This document shows positions 42,026-54,012 of a stretch of 64,000 bases of DNA, piece after piece. Below the pieces are notes generated by a model. That model was not told where the DNA came from. It ran no database searches and saw only the letters and a list, made by a program, of their open reading frames with translations. A program made the translations under genes and the position numbers. The stretch spans positions 14,025,754-14,089,753 of the forward strand of contig JAJLRJ010000010.1 of the NCBI GenBank assembly GCA_024195265.1, in the 5' to 3' direction. This stretch comes from Dendrophyllia cribrosa (Eukaryota; Cnidaria; Anthozoa; Scleractinia; Dendrophylliidae). Each line of letters begins with the position of its first letter. Position 1 is the stretch's first letter.

Positions 42026-42571
42026 TATTCTTGGTTTTCACATGACGTCATAAAAATTCAAAAATCTAAAGTATACGTCCTACAAGGCTGTTTCTAACAT
42101 GGCATGTGGATACCAGTGTTATAATCTTTCACAAAAAGTTTCAGTTTTTAACGATGTTTTGCTTCCGATTTATAAAGGTTTTAAATGTGTCACGCAATTC
42201 GTCACGCTATTTCAGATAAGCCGTGAAAATAAACAAAATTGAACAAGTTGAAATTTATTTTTGTATTATAGATGTTTAATGGCACTTATGGTGAATACAA
42301 TATTTTGTGATGGGATTTTTGGTGTTATTAAGACTTTGAATTTTTGGCCGCCATGTTGGTGCCCCACTCAAGATGGCCGCTCCATACATTTCTTACTAAA
42401 AATGTCTAATACTCGTTCGCCTGTAACTCTTGAACAAAATGCTTTTGCGCTTCAACATTTGGCCAAGATGTGTAGTTTTAAACTCTCTACAATTCCATAA
42501 ACATTTTGGAATCGAAATCTATTGTTTAATGCTTCTGAATTTTGATATGACGTAAGTGAAAACCAAGAATA
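42026..42571. mobile_element. 546-bp fold-back MITE
   Basis: The ends are inverted: TATTCTTGGTTTTCACATGA and its near-complement ending at 42571 (TATGACGTAAGTGAAAACC...). The ACATGACGTCATAAAAATTC stretch is also mirrored. Interior words GCCGCCATGTTGGTGCC are common in such elements. No gene. Confidence 0.72.
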
Positions 42572-42697
42572 GGGAAGTTAAAGTATGTAACCGTGGACGA
42601 CAATCCTGCTGGTATACGTTGGATCGAACTAGTGATCTGATCGGTTTAACAAGTGAAAATAGTATAGAAGCAAAGACCGATACAACGTAGATACAAA

Positions 42698-42859
42698 TAG
42701 ACCATATTCGTGTTCTCGGTATTGAACTGGTACTAGCTTGCAATGGAGGCTAATGCGGGGGGATATCATTAAAAATATTTGCATGTGAAACGATTCCCCC
42801 GCATGAGCTACGACTGCAAGCTAGTACCAGTTCAATACCGAGAATACGAAAATGGTCTA
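42698..42859. repeat. Short fold-back beside the Penelope tail
   Basis: TAGACCATATTCGTGTTCTC and GAGAATACGAAAATGGTCTA pair, and the arms continue through GGTATTGAACTGGTACTAGC. The spacer is about 45 bp. Confidence 0.75.
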
Positions 42860-43600
42860 TTTAAAAGGTGTACTATATTTCGGCTGGCCAAACCAGCCTT
42901 CTTCAGGTACAATGAATAAAATTTACATTGGTTTGTTTTATACGTAGCTATAAGTGACATGAGGTTTACGTTACAACGGAAATGCGTAGGGCTACACATA
43001 GAAAAATAACAATGACGATAGACGGAAATAAAACATAGGCTGATAGCGAAAATATACAGGAAACGAAATAATGCGAAAATGAATAATTAGTATGTTTCTT
43101 CACGAATGTTGAGGCCTTGAGGTACAAGTGTTCTGACTTTTGGGATTAAAAAGGCTTCTTTGGCCTTACGTATTGAGTCTCGGTTAGAGAATTTTTTTTC
43201 AATGGGGATTAGTTGCATGTCATTAGCAGTGTGATTAGGAGAGGAGTGTGATTAGTATGTTGATTAGTATGTTTGATTAGTGTGATTAGTATGTGATTAC
43301 TATGTTTCTTCGCGAATGTCGAGGTTTTGAGGTACAAGTGTTCTGCCTTTTGAGATTAAAAAGGCTTCTTTGGCCTTACGTATTAAGTTTCGGTTAATCT
43401 TTTTCAATGGGGCCTTTTAGTTGCATGTCATTAGCAGTGTGATTAGGAGAGGAGAGAAAATGTTCGGCGGCTGTAGTAGGTTTAGGTTTGGTGTTAGGAT
43501 TATCTATGGTACGGTGGTGTTCATTAAATCTGTCTTTTAAGCGTCGTTTAGTCTCTTCAATATATAGGGAGTATCCCCCCGTCCGGGTTAACAAATAGCC
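42860..43600 (-). pseudogene. Penelope-like element 3' end with GIY-YIG domain
   Basis: The frame at 43394-43594 reads YIEETKRRLKDRFNEHHRT...TAAEHFLSSPNHTANDMQL, the GIY-YIG endonuclease end of Penelope-like elements. The normally conserved glycine after YI is replaced by glutamate. The last codons (SNRDSIRKAKEAFLIP...GLNIREETY) occur twice, at 43088-43200 and, broken, at 43297-43400, so the 3' end is duplicated. Downstream, GGCTGGCCAAACCAGCC with CTTCTTCAGGTA is a typical 3'-UTR hairpin. The reverse transcriptase is missing. Confidence 0.75.
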
Positions 43601-43929
43601 TCGACCGTTTTATGCTTTCTATTTCATTTCACTGCGTTAGTTTAATCTGTCATTTTAGAGCACTCTGAATTTATCATCAGATGAAATGACTTCTTTGAAG
43701 GAAGGACTTCAACTAGGAAGCAGTGCTTGACAAGAACCCCAAAAGGCACTAATTCTTCCCTTCACCAGAGATAGCACCATTTGTTATCTTATTTGAAAGA
43801 AAAAGTATTTAGTTCTACAAACATCTGTCAGTGAAAAGCCCTTGGTCTCTCCGTATCGGTCAATTTGATACTGAAAAGCTCTGAGGGGAGTATTCGAATA
43901 AAGTATTATTATAATTATTATTACGTAAT

Positions 43930-45130
43930 AAGGTAACGTTTTGGTCGTTTTGGGTTTAAAGGCACAAACTCGTGTTTAGAGGCGACCATACCCCATCGGG
44001 CGCGTCCAATGTGGAGGATATGGTAACGAACTCCCGATATGGAGGTTAGCTGCGAATCTGAAGCACGCGCCAAATAAACAGTCGAGGAGCAACACAGTGG
44101 TGGTGGTCGCATCAGGCAGGGGTACGGGTGTCGGGTGGCACCAGCAACCCAAGAGAAAGTTGCACATGCCCGAGGACGCGGCCATCTACAGGTGGGCCAC
44201 GCTTGCCTTAAAAGCGGCCTTACCAATTTGGTCGCTGGGACGATAAACCACCTAGGAGAGGAAAACTCTGATTTCAAACCCGGGCGAATGCAGACCGACA
44301 GCGCTAACTCCGCAGTCGAATAAGGGAAGGAAATCCCCGACAAGCAACCATAGCCCTCCAGGTTTGAGGTTGGGCGTACGGCGGAGAACCCTTTTCCGTT
44401 AATACGCATCATTATACAATCCTGAAGCGGAGCAAATTCACTACGTCTGTGGCCGCCATTCTTGACAGGATAAAACCCACGATGTGCGGGCCGACTAGGC
44501 TACTGGTGACACGAAACACACCACCGTAGGAAGATCGGAAACTGGAATGTACGAAAACTGTACGGGGTGAAAACGCTGCACAAGCCGCAAGAGAAATAAC
44601 CAATAGAGGCATTGACATTATGGGAGAAACACTGGCCAGGACATGGAAGAACTTAACTTGCAGGAGGAAAAACCATTGACTACTCGGAAAGAGACGCTGA
44701 TGACCGCAGAGTAAGGGTAGCACACTGATGTCAAATAACGTGGCAAGAACGTTAGCTTATGGACTGGACTGCAGTTAGTGAAAGGATCATTAAAGCCAAA
44801 TACTATTCCAAACATATCAAGCTGACTATTGTTCACATATACGCACCCACAGAAGACGAGAATAAGAATATGTTCCAAATGAGACTGCAAGAGGTACTAG
44901 ATAGCAGACACACACAAGGTACTGATTGTTACTGGAGCCATGAAAGCCAAAGTAGGAGAGGGTAACCGAAACTATAAAAGGGTGATGGTATGGGCTGAGA
45001 GCACGGCGGAATGACAGCGGGATAGACTATGTAAAATTTGCGACATAAACGAGCTGATCATATCAGGATAACTGTTCCCACACAAGAATACCATGACAAA
45101 AGCAACAATGTTTTATTTGGGATAAAATGC
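43930..45130 (+). pseudogene. LINE 5' fragment with endonuclease remnant
   Basis: From about 44537, broken frames read GNWNVRKLYG, then WTAVSERIIKAKYYSKHIKL and TIVHIYAPTEDENKNMF, the APE-type endonuclease of LINE elements of the RTE/CR1 group. Stops and frameshifts are frequent. 43980-44410 is GC-rich, as in LINE leaders; the leftward frames there are shadows. No reverse transcriptase follows. Confidence 0.6.
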
Positions 45131-46239
45131 ATAACTATAGAACCCCAAGACCATAGTCCAAGTCATACCAAGGGTGAGACTCCCAAAACCAAAGCTCTAT
45201 AGACTGATTCCATTGAGGAAATAGAACCATATAGCTCCATTGAACAATGGAGACGAGGAAACAGAGCTTGGATAGACAAAAACACCATGGAAATGGAGAA
45301 CTAATTAATGCATGGAAGAAAAAAGGGGAAAGAACGGGAAAAGCATCATTACATTTCCCCAAGGTCATGGAGAGAGTCCCCAGAAAACAAAGCCCAGCAG
45401 AAACGAAGCCCGACCGAAACATGCGCAGATGCAGAATTAAGCATCATAGGACCATCCGTCACAACCAAGGAGACATGCAGAAATGCAAGGAGTAGGTTTG
45501 TTTGAGACAAAATGCATAGATATAGAACCCCAAGACCACAGCCCCAGCCATACCAAGCTCAACGGGACACCGGTTTGACGTCATCAGTGGACGATGAAGA
45601 CAGGAGTGTAATGGCGGACAAGAGCGTTTTGAGGACACGCAGCACCTTAGTGTGGTCTATGGCCGTTTTATATTAAGCTACAAAGACAGGAATCGCACAC
45701 TGAGAATACATATGATTTAATTTTTAAAAGAGAAAAGATTACGAACGAAGGCGGACTCGATACAGTATCGAACCGCATTCGAACGGCTCAGTTCTCGGTG
45801 AAACCCAGCAGACTTATCTCCATAAATATTGAGCAAATGTTTCATTACCACAAAATGGACGGTTATTCCATGTAAATCTCTGCTCGTTTTTCGAAAGCGA
45901 CGAAGAGGGTTTCCGTCGTCTCGAAGAGTAAGTGTGTGATGTATTTTTGTGTATTTTGTAATTGTCAGCTTCAGTGAGGCCGCTTTTATAAGTCAGATGA
46001 TAAGTGTGATTTTAGAAAAGTCGACGTGAACATAAATGCCACGTGTATTATATAGAAATGTCCTGTAAAATAAATGTAAATACTTCAGTAATTTAGTATT
46101 TTTATTTACTATAGTCTACTGGTTGCAAGATACAATAATCAGGGTCTGAGACACCCGAAAGATATAACAGGCCTGTTGTTCTAAATGTTGTCGTTTCTTT
46201 GATAGGAAAAAATCTCTAGCTGTGATACTGACAGGAGGA
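45131..46239. other. No gene; short duplication
   Basis: AGAACCCCAAGACCA followed by a CATACCAAG word occurs at about 45139 and 45522, suggesting a local duplication. The frame at 45247-45495 is charged and repetitive, and I could not support it as a gene. Confidence 0.4.
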
Positions 46240-48000
46240 ATTTACGCTTTCCAGAGCCGTTTAGAATATTTAGTCATGCGTCGTTTGTTTGCTAGTTCTT
46301 GGCATAACAATGGAGTTTTCTTGGCTCACTTTGAAAGAGTTGCAAGATCAGTAGTAGCCGCTTAAGTAGGAATTATTCGCTGCTTAGGATCAGTTCATTT
46401 CTCAGTCCAACCTCGTTCCCAGGGTCTCTCTTCTTCCCGCCCCCTGGAGCGAGTGAGAGAGAGACCCTGGCTCAGGCTGGTCACGTGTCTCCCAGAATCT
46501 GGGAGATTCCAATTAAAGGACACGGGGGAGGGGCGGCAAAGTGTGAAATTTGTCTGCTCCAGTTGGGCATTGCGAAACAAATGCAAAAGCGTTCGGTGGC
46601 TCGCGAAAAATGTGAAGCGACGGTCATCCTCAGACCTCATAAACATATCCACATGGTCTGGTTCTGAAAGTGTAAGTTGCTTTAGGATCAGAGGAATTGT
46701 CACGGCGCTTGAAGATTTACTGCAGTAAAGCTAATTTTGAACTTGCTGCAGAATGCAATCCAATTTTTAATATAACTTGACGCCGCAAAGCTCGCGCTCT
46801 TGATTTATGGCATTGTTCCGGACTGGGATGAATTATCGCTACATACTGCTTAACAGGCGATCTTTAAGCTTCATTCGAAGGCACATTAAAGTGCTGCCGT
46901 CTGTTCTCTGGCGATGGCAAAGCAAGAAAGAAGCGGCCGCCACGAACCAAATGTTTGCACGCTGATCAACAGTACACTTTTATAACAGGAAACGATCGAG
47001 AGAAGACAATGAAAGCTTTTATTCTTCGTGTGTGAGGCATGTTGTCTAGTTACTATGTTCACCAGTTCCAGTCGTTTGGATGTCTATACATTGTTCATTT
47101 ATATACTTGTGAATTTTTGAGCAACAATTTTATCCTTGCGTATTGTTTATTCGCTTTTGTTTGAATCGTTTGACTGAACCTTCGTTATTTCAATTTTAGG
47201 ATTTTGTTCATATGATGTTCAGTTCGAAAATTATAAGTTGTCAGGATCTTTTGTCCTTCTATTTATTGAGTTATAAACGGCAGGCAATAACATAAACAGC
47301 AAAATTGAAGCACTTTTCACGGCCAAAGAGATTTCTAACATCCCTATTCGGTTGACGATATAAAAGCCTGGGATGTTTTATCTGTTTTATTCCGGGTCTT
47401 GCTATATTAAATCACAGAGAATTTTTTACGTCTTTTATATATATCTTGCAATACAGATTCCTATTTTCAACAAGAGGTTATGGAACTGATGGAACATAAT
47501 TTATTTCACAGCCACAGCTGAAACAACAACCGTCGTCGCGCACAGCACGAGCCTTGCCACTGTACAGAAAACAAGGCAACGTTACAAATACTGTCTACCC
47601 CTCCTTAGGATTATAATTGTCCACGAGACACGTGACCAGCCTGAGCCAGGGTCTCTCTCTCTCGCTCCAGGGGAGGGAAGAAGAGAGACCCTGGGAACGA
47701 AGTTGTTCTCAGTCCGTTATTTAATGTGAGCGCAAGTCTGCGCTTTAGCATAACTCGCGAGATAGTTTTTCTTCATCACAGCTAAAAGAGTCTAAGATCC
47801 AAATCTTATGCGATAGTCACGGTCTATACCGGAATAGTGGCATCTATTCTTGTAATTGTTTTTAGCTCCTCAGAGTTTGTTGACGTGTTTCTCAGAGCTA
47901 GACAGTACCACCATTGTCAGACGTATGGCGTCATTGCATCCTGTTTGGAATATTTGAATCTCCAGCATGTTAGTTGATTTGTAATTCTTAAAGTGGTTAC
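46240..48000. repeat. Copy of the helicase-associated repeat, split by a MULE-like element
   Basis: 46240-46407 and parts of 47706-48000 match 63660-63390 in reverse complement (for example TTTAGAATATTTAGTCATGCG, GTGAGCGCAAGTCTGCG, ATTTGAATCTCCAGCATGTT). The element at 46408-47705 separates the two halves. The helicase-coding part is absent from this copy. Confidence 0.75.
46408..47705. mobile_element. 1.3-kb MULE-like DNA transposon with 9-bp duplication
   Basis: Terminal inverted repeats of about 95 bp start CAACCTCGTTCCCAGGGTCT and end with its complement. The 9-bp duplication TTCTCAGTC flanks it (46399-46407 and 47706-47714). The related sequence near 63509-63517 has the same word once, an empty site. 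A 9-bp duplication with long inverted repeats suggests a MULE type. No transposase is encoded. Confidence 0.85.
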
Positions 48001-49883
48001 TTTTAGATATTCTTTATTCTTTATTCGACGGCATCATATACACTTTAATTGTGCTTGCAGTTCTTTTGAGATGGCTGGTACTGCGAAACTGATCAGGTTG
48101 ATCAGTTGCGTGAAGAAATTTAATCTAGACAAGGTTTACTGGCTTGCATTTAAAAATCGGTACAGCGGGCAGTACGGCATTTTTACTGACCCCTGTTAAC
48201 TAATAACTGCGATAGTGAACGAGTGTCTGGAAAATAACGAGTCTGGAATAGATCTAGGATATGGTAGGGTGTTTCGGTGTTTAGTCTAGAATAGGGTTGC
48301 AAAATGCAGCTAAAATGGTCTAGTATAGGTTAAGGGTCTCAGAGTCCCAGCGGCACACCCCCGTCCAAAAATTTGCGGAGTACCCCCCCCCCCCCCCCCC
48401 CCCCCCCCGGGCATGTGAGGCAGGCTAGTTGAACCACGAACCTCAGAGTTGCGCGCTAGCTTTTCTCTTAGTAAGAACGACCATTGCAGTCAGAGTCTTG
48501 GTATTCTTGGCCCGAGATGTACTCTTAGATTAAACCCAAAGTGTTTTTCCCTTTTAATACGTTCCATGAATAGTAGACCGACTTTTACCACGATGGCTCA
48601 CTCTCTTAGCAGAGTCGCGAAATTGCTTCACCGTGGACTGCAAACAAAATACAAGATAAATAAATCCGCAGAAATTGAGATCCCGACTATTGTGTAGCAG
48701 GAAAAACGTCAACGGGACACAGAATCACGACAAGAATAATCAGATTATCACAGCTTCTGGTATTTATTGTTAACTACCTACCGAAACTCTTTTTCTTACA
48801 ACATTTTTCGCTGTGTTAATGATTTTATAAAATATAAAATAGAACAATTCCTTTCTTAATGCTTTAATTATCTTTACAGAACGCTAATACCTGCAGACAG
48901 CGGACACTTAAAGCAAAATTGTCAGGAGGGGTTACAAATACGGTTAACTAAGCTAGAAAATAGAGAAATAACTCCCAGGAAATGACTCAGCGATTGAACA
49001 CCAATAAAGTTACGGTTATGTCAAGGCGGACATCTTCTCTGGCATGTGTAATGCTACATTGTAATAATTGAGAGTTTCCAGTTACACACGTTCACTGGAC
49101 CAGACACTCTAGTCTTAGTACGTTGTACTTTTAGCTCAAAGTTTGATATCCGAACAAAATCGAACAAAATCTAACGATTTAGTTCGATTTCGTTCTATTT
49201 AGTTCGATGGAAATTTCGTTCAATTTCGTTCGATGTGATACCCCGTGAAATACCTGTCGAGGCGGACATACCAACCGAGGCACCGCAAATCACAAACTGA
49301 TTAAATCATTCAAGAAAAGAAATGTTGATTGGCATTGATTGGCATTGATTGGCAATGTTTCGTGGTCATTATCATCAATTTCCACACTCTGAACCAAAGG
49401 ACAACCAAGAACAAATTTAAACCGTGATACATGTAACATGCACACTGTAGTAATATAATTCAGACCCAAACCTATCAATTAGCCCTGAATCTTCGAAGGC
49501 AAATATAGCCCAGGCCTCTGATGGGGCCATTTTGGGCATGATTTGAAACCTAATTCACTTTTTCATGTAAAGCCACTTTAGACCTTTGGTACATTTTAGC
49601 TTTGTCCTATAGTAAGCCATACATTTTGGCGCTATAAGGCCATTCCTACCATAATATTTTATGTTCTAAAACAGCTCCAGCTTAGAAGGTAAACAGCAAA
49701 AAATCTAAAAATAGGATTGTTTTTTACGCACCAAAATACACGCAGATTACAAGATTAACAGTGTGAAAAGTCATTCTTATATATTTTAATAGTAGCCTGT
49801 GACAAGTTGTGAACCGCCTCCCCCTCTCCTGTACACAGGCTAAACCTACGTCATGTTACAGCTAGTATCATCAAATGAACTAA
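48001..49883. other. Gene-free stretch with a poly(C) run
   Basis: C occupies 48383-48408. Around 49155-49240 the word TTAGTTCGATTTCGTTC repeats with small changes. At 49325-49350 TGATTGGCAT is repeated three times. No gene was recognised. Confidence 0.5.
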
Positions 49884-50502
49884 AGCCGTGTTCACATTAG
49901 GCCTCGATTATGATCGAATTATAATCGAGTTAAATTTGGAATGGGTTCACATCAACTTATTACAGTCCCTGATTATAATTGGATTATAACTACTTCAAAC
50001 AACCTCAAGGGGGTTGTTTGAAGTAATTACATTGATTAAACAAAATGGCGGACACGTGGTGGTATGAGGAGACGAAACTTCTAATCGCCTTGTGGAGCGA
50101 AGAGGCAGTGCAGAATGAGTTAAATATTATGCGCAACAAGAAACTCGTACTCGTAAGCCAAGGAATGGCCTATGGAGGGTACTCAAGAAGTGCATGCACA
50201 ACAGTGCTGTGTTAAAGTTGACAACCTAAAGCAAAAAAATTGCGACGGCGGATTTGTCTTCTTCTAGTATCGGCAGCTTTCCTTGCCTCTCTTCTCGCTT
50301 GAAAATCAAGCATGGTGGTGATAATCATGGCAGCTACGCGATAGGGCACCATTTTGTTTTTAAATTCAGATTGCGGGGTTACCCTGCCTAGTTTATTTGT
50401 ATTTTCGCAGGTGTGAACCGAAACATAATTGAATAAAATTGAGTATGATAGCCTCAAGTATACTTCAGTTGAATATAATTAAGGTTTAGTGTGAACACGG
50501 CT
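49884..50502. mobile_element. Harbinger-type element with TAA duplication
   Basis: The ends AGCCGTGTTCACATTA and TTAGTGTGAACACGGCT are inverted and flanked by TAA at 49881-49883 and 50503-50505. It carries a short Myb/MADF-like frame at 50045. The TWA duplication and a Myb-like partner protein are hallmarks of PIF/Harbinger elements. The nuclease is missing. Confidence 0.82.
50045..50215 (+). pseudogene. Truncated Myb/MADF-like DNA-binding peptide
   Basis: The first 30 residues (WWYEETKLLIALWSEEAVQN) show the tryptophan spacing of a Myb/SANT or MADF domain used by Harbinger Myb-like proteins. The frame ends after 56 codons, well short of a full protein, because about half of the domain is missing. 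Confidence 0.6.
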
Positions 50503-50505
50503 TAA

Positions 50506-52140
50506 GTTTACGCGTATAATCCTCTACTGTTTGTTGCCAGGCTAAACCTGATGAGTTAAAACGAAAAGACGCGCTGAGTAATTAACCCTTCTAAAACATC
50601 AAATCTTCCACGTTCTCTTAAAGTTTCTGGTCGTAGTCTTTCATGTTGATAAGTCTCTGCCAGAAATAAAAGTACAATAATTATACGTTATTTTACCAAT
50701 TGTGTTTTTCCTTGTAAACTTGTAAGTAAAAATACCTATGAAGCAGAATGGTGTAAAAAAAAGCTTTTGTATCACAGGCTTACCATCCGCTTCCGCGAGC
50801 CTCAAATCGCCAAAATACACATCAGTTTTAAGAGCCCTAAATCTGGCCTTTAGCTTTAGAGTGATGTGTTCATTATAAATGCACAGCGTACCACACAAAC
50901 AGTGGATGGTAATCCTGTGGTTGCATTTAGAACTGTTTCGGTAAGACTCAGATTCCCCATGAAACATAACAATAATTTAAATCCTTAAGTCATCCGTCAG
51001 CCGTGACATAGAGTTGGTTAAATTTAGTTCCTTTTTCAAAAGTTGATTTGAAATAACTACTGTTATAGACTGGATTAAGTTATATGACACACAAATTTAA
51101 AAATGATTTTGTCTACATTCATTCTATTTTCTTCTCTTCTCTTTTGGTTCTGCACGGCCAAAAACAGAAACGACAGAGATATTGTTTGATGCCGGCTGTA
51201 GGGTAAGTGAACCAAAATCGCTTGGATTTCAATGAAAAGAGCAACAACAGGTAACGTTTGCTTAATTTTAGAAGGTAATATATGTATTATAAAGAACATT
51301 TGTTGGTTTGAATTTCGGATATAAACGGTCCATGTTTTATGCGTGGCTGTCCTGTAAGATGCAAATCCTTTCATACTAAAAATGAAAACGCAAGTCATCC
51401 GGGGCAACAACTTGATGTGTTCAACTCTACCGTGAATTAGCTTCATTTAAGTTGTTCACTTCTAAACCTGACGCAAAAACAAATCCATGCAGATACCAAA
51501 CGGGTCTTAATTGTACCAATCATTTATGGCAACTTACCGATCATCTCTTTGACCTGAGAAGTTGAAAGGAAAAGGAAACAGAATCAGCTCATAATTGTAT
51601 TTTGTAATAAAAACCCCTGACAGAATCCGTGTCCGGTATAGTACATTTTTGTAATACTGAAACTGATTCCCCTTGGAACACAAAAATAATTTATCTTAAA
51701 CCACACTTCGCAGAAATCTGAAAATTAGATTTTAGTTAATTCAAAGAATAGTAAAATGATAACAATCAAGGACGGATTTCATCCTGTATTAAAAGACTGT
51801 GGAAGATTAACACGGTACGTTTACTTAATCAAAACGGTTTCCGTGAATTAAAATGACTTGGAATAAACTATTCTTAGAAATCAGGCAATAGCACGTTATT
51901 GTCCTGCATTTTCAGACTGATCGTCTTAATTGTAACAACGAACATAAATTTAACATTTAGCATTCTAGCTTGTAATGTATGCGTGACATTGGTAATTGCT
52001 TTACGATTGCTTAAATTGCAAACACAACACAACTGCGAGAGTCATTTCTTTACTTGACATTGTTAATGATGTTAAGTTGCATATTCTGGGATTAAACCGT
52101 TGAGGTGAGCACATGGCCGCCTTCGAGCAGTTGTTTATGA
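50506..52140. other. No clear gene; one uncertain exon and a duplicated intron segment
   Basis: A minus-strand open stretch at 50785-50960 ends FGDLRLAEADG before GTAAGC and could be an exon of a receptor, at low confidence. 51975-52132 (TGTAATGTATGCGTGACATTG to CGCCTTCGAGCAGTTGTTT) is a copy of the segment that precedes the transmembrane exons at 61277-61361 and 61530-61600. The rest is unassigned. Confidence 0.45.
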
Positions 52141-52218
52141 TCTCCGTGGCTTCGATCCTTCTCTTGTTAATACACTTCATTTTGGCGAAATAAATCGGAA
52201 AAAAGAAACGAATTATGG

Positions 52219-52608
52219 GAGCTTTACACGAAGCAATTAGGGCATTATTTCGAAGCAAACGGGGATGGAGACGAGAACGCAGGTGAAAAGGCCAAACGGC
52301 GGGCGATTTTATTGATTGTGTGTCGGAGCAAGGTCCACAAGTTGATGTGTGATCTTCTTGACCCAGTGAATAGAAACCGGGTGAAAAGTCTTACCAGGGG
52401 CTCATTTTGCTCGAAACCGTCAGAAATTGCGCAAAGGTTTAAGTTCAAAAATCGTTTAAGGAACGAAGGAGAAGCAGTGGCAGATTTTGTGGCGGCCCTC
52501 AGCAATTTGGCGGAACATTGTGGGTACAATGATTCGCTCGAAACTATGATCAGGGACAGGATTGTATGTGGAATTAGGGACGAGAAAATACTACTAACAG
52601 TGATATGA
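52219..52608 (+). pseudogene. Gypsy-type gag remnant
   Basis: The open frame encodes a retrotransposon gag: AKRRAILLIVCRSKVHKL, then QRFKFKNRLRNEGEAVADFV, LSNLAEHCGYNDSLETMIRD and RIVCGIRDEKI. This is the pattern of Ty3/gypsy gag of the K02A2.6-like type common in invertebrates. It stops after IRDEKILLTVI and the following 500 bp do not continue it. Confidence 0.75.
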
Positions 52609-53149
52609 TGTCTTCTCCGTTGCGAACCATGAGACCAAAGTGGTCGGCTTCGCTGTGATATTTTGTTGAGTTTGATTCCATAAAGCGTTCGCTACTCCGG
52701 GATTTATCTGCTTGTATTGCGACAAAATAACGTGCAGAGCAACGTCATAGTAATTGCAGAGTTCATACTTGTACATCAATCACTGAAACGCTACTGTGTT
52801 GATTTCCACATATTCTTTGTTTATTGGCACAGCCATCTTTGACCAATGGTGGTGGCTTGTTGTTTTCGCTTTTTAAACGAATAATCAATAACACTCTTTT
52901 ACATCGAGCCATATGACCTTCTTCCCGATGTTGTTTTATCACTGACAATCAGCATTTACAGACTCGTCTGTTACAAGGGGTTCCTTATGCATAAGGATGA
53001 AACCAGCTGCTCTGTATCCTTGCAGTCTATCTTTTGGGCGCATCTGACGCTTTTAGTTATAAGTGCTGTAAGCAGCACGTGCATACCTTGTTTTTACTTC
53101 ATTTTTTCTTCGTTTAGCGAAAGAGGGGAGGTTGTTAGGCTTTTCATGA

Positions 53150-53690
53150 AGTCACCATGCAAGCGTGTGGACCAAATGACCGGAATAAATGTGCTGACCG
53201 ACGACGGCCAACATTCAAAACTTCATGTTTTCGGTGTGGAGGAAGTCACAGTGCACAAAGATGCAGGTTTGAGGAACTGAACTGGTATTATTGTAAACAA
53301 AGAGGTCGCTTTGGACGACGTTAGCCACCTTCTGAGAGGCAAGTTTTCCAACCAAATAGAAGAGAGCGGGGAGGACAATCTGGTCAGCTTAGGTCAGGTA
53401 ACGTACCCCAGATAAAGTATGTTGTTCAGGTTTATGATGATGATATGGCTAATGACGAAGATGTGTATGACCAACTGTTTTGTGTGAGTTCAATTAAACG
53501 CTGTAACCCTTACTGTGTGACATTGTTACTTAATGGCATTTATGTAACCACAGAACTCCTTACCTATACAGGGACGTTCATGCCCACCTTGGTAAAGTGT
53601 GAATTAGAAGTAAACTGGTACTTTACCAGCTGTGGTACTCAAAGGAGGGGGTCCCTGTCTGATGGGTCGAGACTAACTTCAGTATATATT
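53150..53690 (+). pseudogene. Gypsy zinc-knuckle/protease-region remnant
   Basis: Near 53225 one frame reads CFRCGGSHSAQRC, a zinc knuckle of C-x2-C-x4-H-x4-C spacing. Later short frames (DDDMANDEDVYDQLF and following) resemble the linker towards the protease. Frameshifts are frequent. The downstream pol is at 58436-60560, on the same strand. Confidence 0.5.
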
Positions 53691-54012
53691 TTCTTTTATA
53701 ATATAGAGGGCAAAATTACTGAATGCTGATTGGCTGACAAAGAGGGCATTTTTTTCTTAATTGAGGGCAAAATTACTCGCTCCTGATTGGTCGAGCATCA
53801 AAATTTCTCACTCGTGATTGGTTGAGCGCGTCGTTCTCGTTTCATTCAGTTGGCTTAGCGGGATTTGAAGAAAATTTACAAACGGAGCGCTCGCATGTTT
53901 CGCCGGAGACTTTGTTATAAAAACGGAATGAAATCGGATGATACGTAAGAAAGGAATTCTATAGATGAATTACAGCATGTTACGCCAAACAGGAAGCAAT
54001 TATTTGTGTTAA

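Noticed and set aside
43921..44723. Leftward frames of 69 to 163 codons
   Set aside because: They are antisense to a GC-rich LINE leader and endonuclease remnant; no domain is visible.
45247..45505. Charged frames of 65 and 82 codons
   Set aside because: Low-complexity composition in two overlapping frames, no homology recognised.
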